Notes: a model not told the origin generated them from the letters alone. Positions 34,925 through 49,100 are shown, counted from the stretch's first letter. The stretch is 64,000 bases of DNA from Eunapius fragilis (GCA_963681505.1 OY811975.1:6811490-6875489), one strand, 5' to 3'. A program made the numbers and translations.

Positions 34925-36331
34925 CAAAGTTTACTTACTGTAGACCTAAACACCCCTTGTAAATACTAAATGTTCCCTGCAAATTTGTATTTCATTTCAG
35001 TTTTAATGGAACACTTTTTTCACCTTATACTACTGATTTTTAAGGTTATTATAATAGTGATAATCAATGTGCATTTATTACTGTTTATGTATTGTTTTAT
35101 ACAGTATTATTACTTTTATTATTGTAATTAAAAAAAAAAAAGTTTTAATTTAAAAAGTAAATAACACATTTTTAGAATGTGGCCAGTGGGATATAGAAAT
35201 TGAAGGCAATAGTGGTGTAAACAGCCACGCGCATAGCATGATGTTATTGTATACGTTGCATGGTGTCAATTGAGTTATGGCAGCTGCTGCTCACCAACAA
35301 TCATGTCAGTGTTAGTTCAATTGTTATTAACCAATCAACTTATGATCAATAAATAAATAAATAAATAATCGGAACATGAAATACATACAGGTAGATTATA
35401 CTTAGGTAATTAAAATGAAATCATAAAGAGAAATAATAAGTCAATAAATTTACTCCATAAATGAGGACAGAGGAGCACCATCATCAAATTAAACCTGGAA
35501 CCTCTAAGACAGAGGCTCACTGCTCAAACTCCCGCAAAAGAAAGCCATGATCAGATGTAGCTGCTGGTGATGGAACAGGCTTTGCCCCACTTGGAAGACA
35601 GAGTAGTGGCCATGTGCTTTATGAAAGTGACAAGCCTCTTTGTGAAGTAGTCCATCCACGGGAAGGACAAATGGGTGAAGGTGCCTCTTCTGTCTTCAAC
35701 TGGTTTTTTGTACATTCTCTTCTTCTCCTGTGTGCTGGATTCAAGAACGGTATTAGGTGCTCGATGGCAGTGTGATATGGTGTCAGTGTCTATGACGGAC
35801 ATCAAACAATGCCTCCACCTGTGGTTGTCAAACATCTCTGATTCCCAGGTCAAGCCTTAGTCCTGGATCACTTGAGGTGGCAGTAGCTTAATTCACAATA
35901 GACTCCTTTATAACTTGGGGCTGCACCTGACTTGCAAGATCACCAATGCAGTCATGAATCTCATTGTGGGGCAGTATAACAAGTCCCCCCGTCAGAGTTC
36001 TTACAGTCTAGGGCGTGTTGGATGGTGAAATCAGCCCCACAACCATTGCATTTGGCTGGCAGAGATTAGATGGATGTCTCAGTTAGACCATCTCTGAACT
36101 GTACAGGAGCCAAATAAAAGTTGCAAATTACCAATCAACTTATGTCAAAATTATGAAACAAGTAACCTAAACCATTCTCGATGAAAAAGTTTGGGGGATT
36201 TAGGATTTGAAGGCAAAAGTGGTGTAATAAGCAAGGAAAAAGCTAGGAAACAAGTTTCTAACATTAACGTCGAACAATAGAATATAATTTATACAAATAT
36301 AATTTGGTGGAATTTATGTTATTAATTTAAG
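34925..36331. other. Intergenic region with LINE tail fragment and half MITE
   Basis: Holds an (AAAT)n run near 35,348-35,370, the LINE-derived fragment at 35,551-35,870 and half of a foldback MITE at 36,172-36,265. No host exon seen. Confidence 0.5.
35551..35870 (-). pseudogene. Fragment of a LINE C-terminal region
   Basis: Minus strand reads DTDTISHCHRAP, then QEKKRMYKKPVEDRRGTFTHL, then KRLVTFIKHMATTLSSKWGK. This spacing (DxRVxxTD, EKxRKY..EDRRxxFTPL, FxKRLAxxLSxKW) is the C-terminal part of a widespread LINE type in sponges and cnidarians, with several replacements. Only this piece is present and it carries stops just upstream. Confidence 0.55.
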
Positions 36332-37990
36332 TATATGGAGCTCCAATTGGTGATTCTGAATATTGCAACCAGTTCATTTCAAGAAAGCATCAGGCTGCCT
36401 TAGCTCTTCCACCTTGAAGAAATTGGCAGTTTAGACCCACAAGTTGCATTGGCCTTGTTGCATTTCTGCTCTGGTTTTTGCAAGCTGATCCACATTGCTT
36501 GAGTCACTCCACTGCACCTTACCTTGAATGCAATAAAGCTATATGACGCTGATATTCGCTGCTCCTTTGCAAACTGCACTGGCGTTGATACTTCTGATAC
36601 CGCTTGGAAGCAAGCTAAAATAAGTCTGCAAAGAGGGGGATTGGGGCTTTGCTCACTAGTTTATCACTCTTCGACAGCCTATATAACATCCTTTTTCACA
36701 TCTGGAAGTGTACAAGCTACACCACATTAGGATAAAGTCATCTCTCTGTATAATAATTGTTTTGCAGATTGTGACACCTTATCAATCAGCTCACTGAAGG
36801 ATAACAGCCCAAACCAAAAGAAACTATCAGATTCTATTGAAGCATTACAATTCAACTTACTCCTCAGCACAGCAGACAGGGCAAGATTATTATCCATCTC
36901 TTCCCACATGCTTCAGCATTGATCTCTGTAGTTCCATCAATCAGCCTTGGTTTGCTCTTTGAACCGCAAGAGTTTAATACAGCACTAAAATGGTGGATTG
37001 GGGTTAATCCCTCAGTGGGTTTAGTCGGTAATTTGATGGCTTGCCCTCTTTGTCCATGTAATTCACTTGACCCTTATGGGCATCATTGTAAGAGAGGCAG
37101 TGATGTCACTTTGAGGCATAATGTGTTACGTAATGTGCTATTCAATACTTTCCGTAGAGCTGGCTTGTCATCACATCTAGAAGTTGGTAGTGGCTGGGAT
37201 CAGGAGAGTTTAATGAACTGTCCAGCAGATATTCAAGTCACCAATTGGGACAATGGCATCTCAGCAGCCTTCGATTTCAGTGTTGCTCAATTCTAGTACT
37301 ATTACAGACGTGGGCATGCACTCAGGTTCTGCAGCAAGAGCAGCTGAGCTCAGAAAGCACACTCAAAATGACTCTAAATGTGCTGCACTTAGTTGTAAAT
37401 GTATTCCACTGGTGGTAGAGTGCTATGGCGCATGGGGTCCAGAGGCTTTAAAGGCTTTCTCACAAGTAGCCACTCGTTTAGCCATTCGTGGGAATACCTC
37501 TATATCTATGACATTGACTGACCTCTTTGGTCACCTCAGTCACTCACTAAATAGAGCTAATGCCATGCCATTCTGAGTCGTTCTTACTCCCACCTTGTGC
37601 AGCAGGTGGATGAACTTCCACAGCGAAACCGCTATCCGGAGACGGGTTGCTACGGTACTCCGTCTGTATCGAACATGACGGACTTCTACGTAAATGTCAC
37701 GGAAACGTTTTGTGACCACTTGGAAGTTGGCACCACATTCCACAGCACCACATTCCACACTAATTATCACAAAACAATATTGTGCGGCTCAGTTTATAAT
37801 GAATATAATTATGAAGTCCCAATTACGGCGATTGATACAGTGTGGCCATCCACACGTTGAATACAATCTACTCCCACCTTGTGCAGCAGGTGGATGAACT
37901 TCGTGTGTAATTGTTTGTATTGTGTGTGGTTATTAATTTATTGCTTGATGTCATAAATATATTGAGTTAGGTTTAATTAAAAAAGGAAAA
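36332..37990 (+). mobile_element. Second LINE copy, 5'-truncated, with an internal 250-bp insertion
   Basis: Begins in the region matching about 4335 of the first LINE (APIGDSEYCNQFISRKHQAA) and runs through RRGGLGL-like, LCPCNSLDPYGHHCKRGSD (zinc motif), CPADIQVTNWD..AAFDFSV (endonuclease-like), and ARAAELRKHTQND to the C-terminus. Several frameshifts and stops break it, for example near 36,410 and at 37,295. The 3' end is an A-rich tract (37,975-37,995). Protein similarity to the first copy is moderate, so they are separate lineages of one family. The frame near the C-terminus, ILSRSYSHLVQQVDELRV, is cut by the insertion at 37,619-37,868. Confidence 0.75.
37585..37902. repeat. 34-bp direct repeats flanking a 250-bp insertion in the LINE
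   Basis: TACTCCCACCTTGTGCAGCA and the next 14 bases occur identically at 37,585-37,618 and 37,869-37,902. Without one copy and the 250 bp between them (37,619-37,868), the LINE's last codons read straight to their stop. The insert is unique in the window, contains a 14-bp tandem repeat (CACCACATTCCACA, about 37,730-37,760) and has no poly(A). Confidence 0.85.
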
Positions 37991-38560
37991 AAAAGTGTAA
38001 TATTTGTAATGAAATGATAAATTCAGTGTGTTAAAATATATGGACTATTAATAATTTCCCATTATTGTTAGACCCTAGCTTGTTTCCTTGCTTTTTACAC
38101 CGCTATCACCCTCAAGTTAGGAAGAAATAGTTTATCTCATGTGATGAAATACAGCTGGAAAATCCTAGAGCGGCTAAAATTATTGCAAAATAATCATCCT
38201 TGTGTAAATATTGTCGGACAAATTTGAACTGCAAGATTTTATCCTATGTGATGTGATTTTGGATATATTCATTGATCTATATGTAGTAGCCACCAATTAA
38301 GGCATGGCAATTTGTGTGGCATGGCAATTCATGTTATTCATCTTGATCCAAATATGTAGCTGAATAGGAATGAGAGCCTTTCGCCAAACAGAACTTCAAA
38401 AGGTGCATGAAATGATGTCTCATGGCCACTTGTATTGTATGCAGACACTTGCATGCGTTCAGATATTCATCCCATAACTTTTCCTTGAGCTGTCTTATGT
38501 TACAGTCTCCGAGAAAATGATATATCACTATATATATACAACTATATATACAACTAAATA

Positions 38561-38821
38561 AAAACATCCTCTATGAGAAAGTTGGTGGCATATTGGTTTG
38601 AAGGCAATAGTGATGTAAAAATCAAGGAAATAAGGTCTTATCAGAAGGGAAAATGTAATAGTCCTATGTTTAGCCCATTTCTAGGGCATGTTGTTTGTGT
38701 GCTAAATGTAGGACAATTACATTTTCCCTTCCGATAAGGCCTTGTTTTAGGACTTGCTTTATACACTACTATTACCTTCAAGATCCTATATATCACCAAT
38801 ACACTCATAGAGAATATTTTT
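38561..38821. repeat. Foldback MITE, complete copy
   Basis: Left AAAACATCCTCTATGAGAAAG and right the near inverse (CACTCATAGAGAATATTTT). The arms are inverse over about 100 bp each (GGCAATAGTGATGTAAAAA.. / ..TTATACACTACTATTACC), with TGTTTAGCCC and GTGCTAAATG near the centre. Other copies or halves: 36,172-36,265 with 38,045-38,112; 47,408-47,488; 49,909-50,095; 50,110-50,272; 57,078-57,275; 58,017-58,119 with 59,483-59,573; 62,146-62,329. Confidence 0.8.
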
Positions 38822-40030
38822 ATTGGTCTGCATCTTCATCCACACCGTGCCACCGATCACATGTGGAGATCTGCACGGCCACATAATTCACAAAGGGCAA
38901 TAAAGTACTCCTATATGTTTGAAGCCACTCACTATTTTCTTCACGTCTTCAACTACACCTTCCATGAAAACTTTCACTAACTCGTGCAATTGTCTACTTC
39001 ACACCAGGATGTACCGAGGTGGGTTGTACGTCGCAAGCCAGAGCAATCTTATGCATCCCATCCGATTCTGAATGTACCATAGCTATATCGGTAAACTCCC
39101 ATTTAGCCTATACTATGCTACTTTGCTTTAGTATATAATTAGCTTACTGCCATATCATACAACACTTTGTAACTAACATGTCAGCCGAATCTGTCGTGTT
39201 TCATTGATGCATATACTGCTTTGGACACGCACTGTCCTTAAGATACAGATAAAATACTACCAACAAAGTGCATCCACAATGGTTAAAATATTACAGAAAC
39301 AATCCTTTATCAAAGAATAGAACTACCAGCGTGGAATCGTTGGAGTTCAAAGGAGATGTGTTTAAAAAAAGAAGTAGTATTTGCCGTTTCACCCATGCCT
39401 CTTCGTGAGTTGTGTTACATTATCTATACATATTCTTGAATCTCTTTAATAATAGAGGGTTTTTTAATATTTCGATTTATAGTTGTTTGATAAAATTACT
39501 TAATACTAGGAATAAAATTGGATTACCTGAAATGTATTTTAATGACATGAAGTGGTTTATTAATTTCATTCGGATTACTGAACATTCCAACCTTGCATCT
39601 AGAGAAAAGGCTCTTCAGTTAGTTTTCTGCACAAGGTTTTCAGCACGGCATTTGCATATGAAAGTGCAAAATTACTGAGATGCATGTTATATAAATTGAA
39701 TGCATAATGTGTCAATTACAGGCCTAGTGTCAAATAAATGTATGACATTGTACATCTACAGTTCTAAAACGTGTAGGTTAAAAAGAATTAATGACCCTCG
39801 TTGTTGGGGTCCATTGTGTTCAGTTCAGATGGTATGGCGTTTAGCTTGTGGTGGTTTGGTTAAAACAATCCGATCACTAAGGACAATTGTATAGCTGAAA
39901 AATGATTAACACATATAGTTAAGTGAGTAGAAATGCAAACCGACGTATACCTTTTATCTTGTGACGGATTTGAAACAACATAAACAGTTCTTGGAAGAAG
40001 AAAGCAGGTTAAACCAATCAAGTGTACAAT
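38822..40030. other. Region 3' of the NIDO-FN3 gene's TM exon; cytoplasmic exons not identified
   Basis: The minus-strand gene must continue leftward past the TM exon, which ends in phase 2 with a GTAAGT donor. I could not identify a cytoplasmic exon here. A plus-strand stretch at 39,412-39,894 (YFNDMKWFINFIRITEHSN) is vaguely like part of a retroelement polymerase and is otherwise unassigned. Confidence 0.4.
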
Positions 40031-40038
40031 TCACTTAC

Positions 40039-40168
40039 TTTTTATGCTTCTTTGCTACAACCACTGTTACAACAATTGCAATTGCCAATAGTATGGTAAG
40101 TATTACTATTATCGGAATGAGAACGGCGGAAACAGACTCAGGATTTGCATTTGTATATAATTTAGGAT
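40039..40168 (-). CDS. Transmembrane exon of the NIDO-FN3 gene
   Basis: Acceptor CAATCTAG, donor GTAAGT. Encodes NPKLYTNANPESVSAV, a roughly 25-residue hydrophobic helix, and a KKHKK stop-transfer signal. Joins the previous exon in phase 1 (A|AT = Asn) and leaves in phase 2. Confidence 0.8.
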
Positions 40169-43100
40169 CTAGATTGGGAAGGGAAGAGATAAAAATGGAT
40201 ATTAGCGCTCACATTATTCGTTCGTCTGTGTGATTACTTTGCAGACTTGCGGCATCTTTCGTAATGAAATTGACGTATACGTTTTGGAACAGATTTATAA
40301 TTTTTGACTCTCCGACGATGCTGATTTCAGCAACGATCAAGAATACATATGATTCTGTCAGATTGAGGTTGGTAATGACAATCTGCGTAATAGTAGCTGG
40401 AATGTGTGGAATCATTAATCCATCCGGATAGTATAGTGTGTAACCAACAAGGATGCCATCTGAAGGAATTGAAGCTGGTTTCCAAAATATCTGGGCAGTT
40501 GAGTCGTTTATTGCAACAGCATAAACCCAGGAAATATTTACTATGTAGGAATAAACCAATGCTCATGCATGAATACACCTCAATATTAGTTCTATAGGCA
40601 ACTTACAAATAGAGTAAGTACTGGTGTGTATAAACACTGCATCACCACAGCTTTGTAAAGTGCAAGCAGCAACACTGATATTGTATGCTGTTGCTGCCTT
40701 TAGTCCCAAAATTGTATGCACAATTTCAGAAGTCATGAAATTATAGTGCATGGCAGACTCCATGGATACATTGTATGTCATGTCCACACCTCTAGGCACC
40801 ATAGGCTGGTTCCAGATCAGTGTAATGCTGGTAAAAGTATTGCTCAGAAGATGCAGTCCAACAACTTGACCCGGAGTGCCTTTTTGTTAATGCCAATAAA
40901 AATCATGCAATGAAAATCATGTGATAGTAAATGATCTTAATATCCACTTTAATTTGGATGCCCAAAATCAATATTCCACATAGTATAGTATCTAAAGTCA
41001 TTATATCCACACTTCAATCAGTAAAACTACATGCAAACCCAGGATTTCTCAGTTTATAAAACTGTTTCTTGGCATAGAGAATGCTTTACAAAACTATGAG
41101 TATGATTTCCACATGTTAAAATCAGAGACAGATATGCGTGTTATACTGCATAGCATTTTTGACTTATCAGTACTATTTATTTAACAATCAGCATTAGGAT
41201 ACAAGGATATTATTTCATTTTGTAGTGCACTTGAAAAAAGCACACTTAAACACGTATCATAATGGCCATCTACTCACCTGATTCACTAATGTGTCCACTA
41301 ACTATTAGTGATGGCATTCCCTCACCAACTGATGTGTTGGCAGTCACATAACAGCTATATTGTGTAAATGGATTTGATCCAGTATTAAATCTGACAGCTT
41401 GGCTTGTCCCATTTGATACAGTACTCATGATGACGCTTGTCTGATTAGCAGTGTGATTAGCAGACATGTTGCAGTACACTGTGTAGGCATTGATGATACC
41501 GTTCTTTGGAATGGGTGGTGCCCATTTTGCAATAAGTTCATTCACTGATCCAGGAAGAGGTTGAACTGATATATTCAATGGTGCAGATGGAACTACATGA
41601 AATGCAAAGTGGTTTAAACTATTGTTGATGATGACATTTTTGCACCATTTTTGCACCATTAAGAAATAAATACATAACAAGATGTAAATGATGTGACCTT
41701 AATTTATTTACAATCGCTTTTATAATAAATCACACAATTCAATAGGACAGACATATCACACAATTTATGCATGGAATTAATAGTACAATCTTTTAGTTCT
41801 ATGGAATCTTTATTGTGGTAGAAAAGATAATAGTGCAGCAACAACTACTTTATAATATATTCCTACGACAAGTTCCATTATTAATAATAAACGTCAAGAA
41901 GGCCTCCATCTCAAAGAAAACAAGGGTACTAATTTCTTAGTATGCTTCCATGCAAATTGCATATTATTCTCTCATCTGTAATATAATCTATATAACGTTT
42001 AGTAGTCCCCTTGTTAAAATAGCGTGATTGCACATTCAGGACATTAAATACACTTGTATGCAAACCATATTTGGGTGACATTATTGTGGCCCAGAGCATA
42101 CTGTTTCAAATGATGTAAAATTTCTACAGGTAGTGCTGCATGCTAATTCATTATGGTCTTATGAATAACAAAATGCATCATATTAAAGGGCAAAATTTCT
42201 CACCGGATTGACTTGTCCTGACTATTAGTATTGGTGATGCCACTCCTTCACCTGCAGACGTGTTCGCTGTTACAAAACATTCATATTGTGTGTATGGGTT
42301 GAGTCCAGTATAGAAGATAGCTAACTGAGAGGTCCCATTCACTATTGACCTGATTGATGCCATATTAGGTCCAATCACCTGTTCAGGGAATGCTTGTGTA
42401 GCAGATGTATTACAATACACAGTGTATGCAATAATGATCCCGTTGGTTTGTGTGGGTGGAGTCCAAGCAATGGCAATCTCGTAGGGAGAAGTAGTTATTG
42501 AAGCCATTGAAATGCTTGATGGTGCAAAAGGAACTGTACAGGGAAATAAGGTATTTCATGGATGGGCATGTGACATTGATCTTACTTAGCAATGAAGATA
42601 TTTAAACCGTATATCTATCTTTGCACAAACAATATATGGTTGAAATATCTCTAGATAGCAATGCCTATAACAGTACATTAAAATGAGTAAGCAATTATTA
42701 ACCTATATGAAAATGAATTGCATTCCTACTAAAGGCTGATTCAGTTGTTAGAGAAATAGCTTGAACTCAAACTAATTCTTGCTCACCTGATTCTCCAGTT
42801 CTTCCTGTGACTACACTTGAAGGTGTTCCCTCACCAACTGATGTATTGGCTGTCACATAACATCTATACAGTGCTAAAGGATTCGATCTGATACTGAAAG
42901 TAACAGCTGAGGTAGTACCATTAACTGTTGTTTTGATATACATGGCACTTGTTTGGTTTACTGAATAATTGCAATAGACCATGTAAGCAGTGATTATTCC
43001 ATTTGTAGGATTGGGTGATTCCCATTTTGCCATTAGTTGATTTGTAGAACCAGGTACAGGTGTTACAGATACATTCAATGGTGATGATGGAACTGAAATA

Positions 43101-46100
43101 GAATTTAAAAGATCCTCATGTAAATATGATTGAGATTTGTTTGTTTACAGTGAATTATGAACAGTGCACAATGAAATAGCTTCACTGCATGGCGTTTAAA
43201 TGATTTATTATGCCAATTTGTGTGGTTATGTTGAATTTCAGATGGACAGCAATCTCAGTGTTTAGTTGATGGCACATTAATCTTTGCAGTTAATCAAAAT
43301 TATCGATTGGTGTCTTCACTGTTCAATAAATTATTTTATATGAATCTATTACGTGCGTCATTTACTTAAATTGCTGGATTTACAGATGAATCAGTGTGTC
43401 CGACATAGACACTTGTGTGTATTTTATACACAAGTTCAGGAGATGTAGTAGGTGATTTATGTATGATGCATTCCACACTGATAGATTATTTGTCTCAGTC
43501 AATTTACCATCAGCACATTAAATACACACTTGTATACGCAGCACACATAATACTAGCCCAATGTACATACACTGTTTCACATGACTAGTGATTTTAATAG
43601 AAACAGAAGATTACAAAACTAATGACTGAATGATTGAATATATATTTATAGTGAATTATGGATATGCATAATACAATATCTTCACTGCAATGCAGTTAAA
43701 GTTTTAATGCATTGCATGGATAACATAAGAAGTGATTAGGTTTACTTTAGTCATCATTGTACGAATGTATTACATGTGTCAGTGCATGGATAATTTAACT
43801 GGTTAGCCTGTCATGCTTCGAAATGGTAACCTGTCAAATTAGAGTATACATTTTGAAACTGCATTATTGATTACTGTTTAGTCAAAGAGCCTAGTACATG
43901 AAAGAAGTCATAAAAGAAGAACGCGCAAAATCTGGTCAGATTTTGCGCATTATCTATTGACTTAAGCGTGCAACCTAAAATACCTAACCATTAGGGTACC
44001 AAAAAGTACATTTGATAGCTGTGAAAACATTTCTTGAGTTCTCTGACATTTCACTGTGATGTGGAAGAACTGACCGCTTTTGAGATGTCACACATAATGG
44101 TGTCCTGATGAAGAAACACTAACTGAAAAATTTGTACACTCCAGTTCACTAGTAGTGAAGGATATAACTATTAAGTGGTCCGGTATACACCAGAGGAGAG
44201 GGAGGCTGCCAATATTACAGGAGATCTGTCCTCCTGGTAAAATTCACAAAGATCAAGGATGAGAAAGAAGTGTCCGCTTGTTGCATGATCTGAACATTAC
44301 AGCTGAGGTTTTCATACTCATTAATGCCTTTGCATATCATTTAAATAGTATTCCAACATGATTTCACTATGAGCTACTGCAAACCATTATTACTTATAGA
44401 GATGCACTAGTTTAAATACACTATTTAAGTGGATTAAAGGGGACGCTTATTATAGCATACTTCACAGTACAAGATACACAAGTGTTCTTTTGCCTCGATG
44501 AAAGCAGGAGCGTGCATATCCATAGAGGCTTCTGTGTTGGCAGCAATGCACCCTCCCCACCAGTTCCTATGTTATGATATACTGTGTTGTGTGAAATAAC
44601 TATTGCACAGTACGATTCTATTTCATCCCTTGTATATTGAAAGTCATGATAAAGGGCTACAAATCATGACTTTTAAAGAGAACAGTACGTAGAAGCAGTG
44701 TAAAATGAGGAATAGTTTAAAGTCGAGTCTGAGTCACGTGCGCAGTTATCAACAATCACTTACCTTACTCTTATCTTTGCAACCAATGCACAGACAAGAC
44801 TAAAATAACTTGCAAGAAATGCCTTTTCCTATTGGCTTGTTATAAAACTACATTTCAATCATGTCCTTTACCCATGACCCTACAACAACCTGCAAGCACA
44901 GCTCTGATACATTGTGGATTGCATGTTAAATGGCATGATGGGTATTCTATCGATTTAGTTACATTATGAGTTCGTTGTAGTAAACCACTATTATGAGAAT
45001 GTGTTTTTTTATTGGTTTGGTATGTCGTGGTATTGAATAATTCAATTGATAATAAATTAAGCAACTCTATTTCTGGTTATTTTTAGGGTTGAGGGCTTTG
45101 CTTGTGTTTGAGGAAATTGTTCTTTCTGAACCAAACCGATGAGGCTGCAAATACGTGTTGATCTTCAAGACAGGCTAGCGAGGCTGCTTCACGGCCAATG
45201 TTGCTTTCTTGTGTTCCATCTGTATCACACTTTATAGCTCCTGCTGTTACTCCTTAACTGCGTAATTCTGCCTCACCATATTTTTCGCGTTTTCTAATTT
45301 AGATGTAAGATGTTCATCATGTCACAGGTGGGGATACTTTACCGCACATTGTCATACCAGGAGACTCCAGATGGTGAAGCGACAAGATTTCGACAGCAAC
45401 GCCTCTATAGTTGTTGGTCAGGACAAGACAGCAGCAATTCGGGATATGCCTGCCCACGGAATATCTCAGAGCTTAGAGAGCGGTGACACAGTTGGGAAAT
45501 TTCACACTAAACCTTGTAAAATGAAGCCAACCATTGCGCCTACTAAGCAGCAGGAGATCATGGAACTGAGGACAAAGCCAACGAGAGGCTCTCTCACTTG
45601 TAAGGATGGAATTGAGTAAAACATCCATGCTTGCTCAACAGTCCTACAGCAAGAGTCTAGGTCACGGCAGATGCCTCCTCACACGGACTAGGTGTGGTAT
45701 TAAACAGTTGAACAAGGGTGAGAGGCGGCCGGTAGCTGTATCTCTCGACAGAAGGAAGCAGAGATATTAATGGATAGTGCAATTGAGCGTCTCCCAACTA
45801 TAGGAGGGAAACTGAAAGAGTTTGCTGCCTCTCAAGCATCTGATGCGGTTTGCTCTATTAAGTACAGCCAATTCAGGTGGTCTAACAAACACCTGGTTAC
45901 AGACGACATCAAGTCCTACTGGGCACTCAGAGGGTACTTAACAGTACACAATAGACTTCTGCTATATGGAAGACAAATTGTTATTCCAATGGCCAGGCAA
46001 CCTTAGAGAAAATACTGTACCAAGGACTCCTAGGCATCCAAAGATGCAGACTGAGGATCATGGTATCTGGTGGCAGGGTGCCACAGCTCTGATGGACAGG

Positions 46101-49100
46101 ATGGTAAAGCAGTGTCACAGGTGTGCTCAAGAGGCAGCTGCACACAGGGAGTCCATGATTGCAGCAAAGCTCCCCTCATACCCCTGGCTAAAGATTGGTT
46201 CAGACTTGTTCGTACTGAATGGCACAACATATGTGCTAGCAGTCAACTACTTCTCTAGATGTATAGAAGAAGTTAAAATGACTACAACCTCTTCAATGGT
46301 GATCATTGAGAAACTGATATCCATGTTTCCAGGCAGGGGATTCCAGAGTTTATGGTCAGTGACAATGGTCCTCTCATGAAAGAGTTTATGAGTTCACCCA
46401 TATCACCTCAAGTTCAAGATACCCAAAGAGTAATGGCCAAGCAGAAAGGGCTGTACAAACAGTAAAGAAACTCCTTTGAAAGTTCCCATGGACCCTCTGC
46501 TCTCCCACATCAGTCACAAGCCTAGGTCATGCCATAAAATGAAGTGCATTTATGGTGCACAAATGTACTTTATAACTTGCTATGACGTGCTTCAGTCAGT
46601 CGCTTTGGCATTAAACAAGCATGTCTCTTGCAGTATTCTGTGCATGTTCCTACAAGCTGCAACAATGCCAAGGTTCAGTAATCAGATTGCTTTTGGGTAA
46701 TCACGTTGGATTACTGTGCAGCATCTTTACACTTTCCTGCCATATACCCAAAGCCATCATAACCTAGTCTATGAAAATAAACTGGATCGAGATCTAAATT
46801 TTGCAGTAACGAAGTTATTATATTTGCTACAGCTTACCTGCTGAGCTCAAAGAAGGAAATCCCTTTAGTTTCATTCGTTAGAGATGATCTGGTCGACGAT
46901 GTAATCAAGTAGAACAACTGAGAACAGCTGCTTCATGAGCTTCTGCTGGTGCCACAGTGGGTTCTGGTAGGGCATGTGGAGCACATTCTGTAGGTCATCT
47001 CTGGAGTGTCATCTAGGTGTTTCATATGTGAGCACTTCACCCTGAGATATAACAGGTACCACTTCTTCACTACCTTAAACATGTAAACAACGAATTACAT
47101 TGGTCACTGACTGGACCTGTAATGGCAGCCACCTTCCCCGGAATCCATTTAGAAACCATTGCCACTGAAGATACATGAATACACAAACGCCCCATGTAAT
47201 GGGAGATTATAAATCGTCTGCATAAAGCTCTGATATTTTGGTATTGATGCATGCCTGTTCAAAGCACAATCCACACTGAACATTTGACATACCTTGATAT
47301 CACTTTTTTTGTAAATTGTAAAATCTGGCATATGTTCATCTAAGAATCAAGCAATCCAATGAAGTACTCTAAAACGGATGCAGATTTTAACAAGTAACTA
47401 ACACAATTCTCTAATGAGAAAGTTAATGAGATATTGGATTTGAAGGTAATGGTAGGTTAAAAGCAAGGAAACAAGGGTCTGTAGTAATCTGAACCTGCGG
47501 CAGCAGGTTCAATATAGGATTGATTGAGGGTTGATGAATGTCATTAATAAAACTTAACTAGCGTCTGGAGGGACAACGGAGAAACGGATCGCTTATCTCT
47601 TTATCGCGGCGGAATGAGAGCACAACGATCTACAGTTCTACGTTTGTTCCGTGTCATAAAACGGTGTGGTTATAGAGAAACAAACAATTTCCTGTTTCTC
47701 GTGCCCAGTCCTAAAATAATTCTCCATCGTCGTCGTCGTCGTCGTCTTCTTCTTCTTCTTCTTAGGAAGGTGTAACTCGAGCTAGGAACGGTTTAGAAGG
47801 ACGGGAATAGTACCAATCGTATCGAAATTTACCGGCACGTTATCCTTACATGTCATATAGACACATATCAAGTTCTATTTAATAATGTATGTAATAGATA
47901 TTTATTAATAATTTTAGTCAGTATAAATACTCTAACCTGCACTAAAAATATCTGGTGTTCCTATATCGCAGTTTAGTTGTTGCTTTGGCTAGTGAAGTTG
48001 TTTTTCTAAAAATGCCTTCGCGTAATCAAAAGAAGAGATCTAAGCAACGAGCGGAATACCTCCAAAAGCAAGACGAGAATAAAGCTAAAGCCCGAGCGCT
48101 CTACAAGGCCGATCCCGAAAAGAAGAAGGCCTCTGTACGCGACAGCTACAAGGCCGATCCCGAAAAGAAGAAGGCCTCTGTACGCGACAGCTACAAGGCC
48201 GATCCCGAAAAGAAGAAGGCCTCTGTACGCGACAGCTACAAGGCCGATCCGGAAAAGAAGAAGGCCTCTGTACGCGACAGCTACAAGGCCGATCCCGAAA
48301 AGAAGAAGGCCTCTGTACGCGACAGCTACAAGGCCGATCTCCCGAAAAGAAGAAGGCCTCTGTACGCGACAGCTACAAGGCCGATCCCGAAAAGAAGAAG
48401 GCCTCTGTACGCGACAGCTACAAGGCCGATCCAGAAAAGAAGAAGGCCTCTGTACGCGACAGCTACAAGGCCGATCCCGAAAAGAAGAAGGCTTCTGTAC
48501 GCGACAGCTACAAGGTCGATCCCGAAAAGAAGAAGGCCTCTGTACGCGACAGCTACAACGCAGATATTGAATCTAAGCGATCTGCTAAAAGGTGGCGATA
48601 TGAAGAGGACCTCGAGGAGAACCGTGCTGCTAAAAGGCGGCTATATGAAGAGGACCTCGAGGAGAACCGTGCTGCTAAAAGGCGGCGATATGAAGAGGAC
48701 CTCGAGGGAAACCGCGCTGCTAACAGGCAGAAATACGAGGACAATTCAGCTGCCATTAAAGCATCTAAAAGGAGTCGGTATTGGAATGACCCCGCGTCCG
48801 ATTGGCTAAATGTGCTTCCGAGAGGACGCGGTACCGCAGGGGTCACAGCATGCACTACCACTACCACCCAATGGTATGTTATGGCATGTTGTATTAACAT
48901 TAAAAAGCTGTGCATGCAACATTTGTAGAGCATAGTCGGGCGGTGTTTGGTCGGGCTTGTCACCCTACTACCTGACCAAACGCGGTAGAAGGGCCCGCAC
49001 AACTATGTACAGCACGGATCTGCACAAAACCATTCACTTCACATGTAAAGCATGCAACTGTGTGTACAGTAGTATAGTGTCTATTGTTTTAATCTGATGT

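Larger units (their letters stand above)
36172..38112. repeat. Foldback MITE split by the second LINE
   Basis: The left half (36,172-36,265: GGATTTGAAGGCAAAAGTGG.., AAGCTAGGAAACAAGTTTCT) and the right half (38,045-38,112: GTTAGACCCTAGCTTGTTTC.., TTTTTACACCGCTATCACCC) are inverse partners in the foldback family seen whole at 38,561-38,821. The LINE copy lies between them, so it probably inserted into the MITE. Confidence 0.6.

Noticed and set aside
39960-40233. Plus-strand 90-codon frame at the TM exon
   Set aside because: Shadow of the minus-strand TM exon, which has splice sites and a hydrophobic helix in its own frame.
48107-48556. Regular 45-bp repeats suggestive of a CRISPR array or satellite
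   Set aside because: The units abut without spacers, keep a coding frame and continue into other coding repeats and a splice donor; this is a repeat-containing protein gene.
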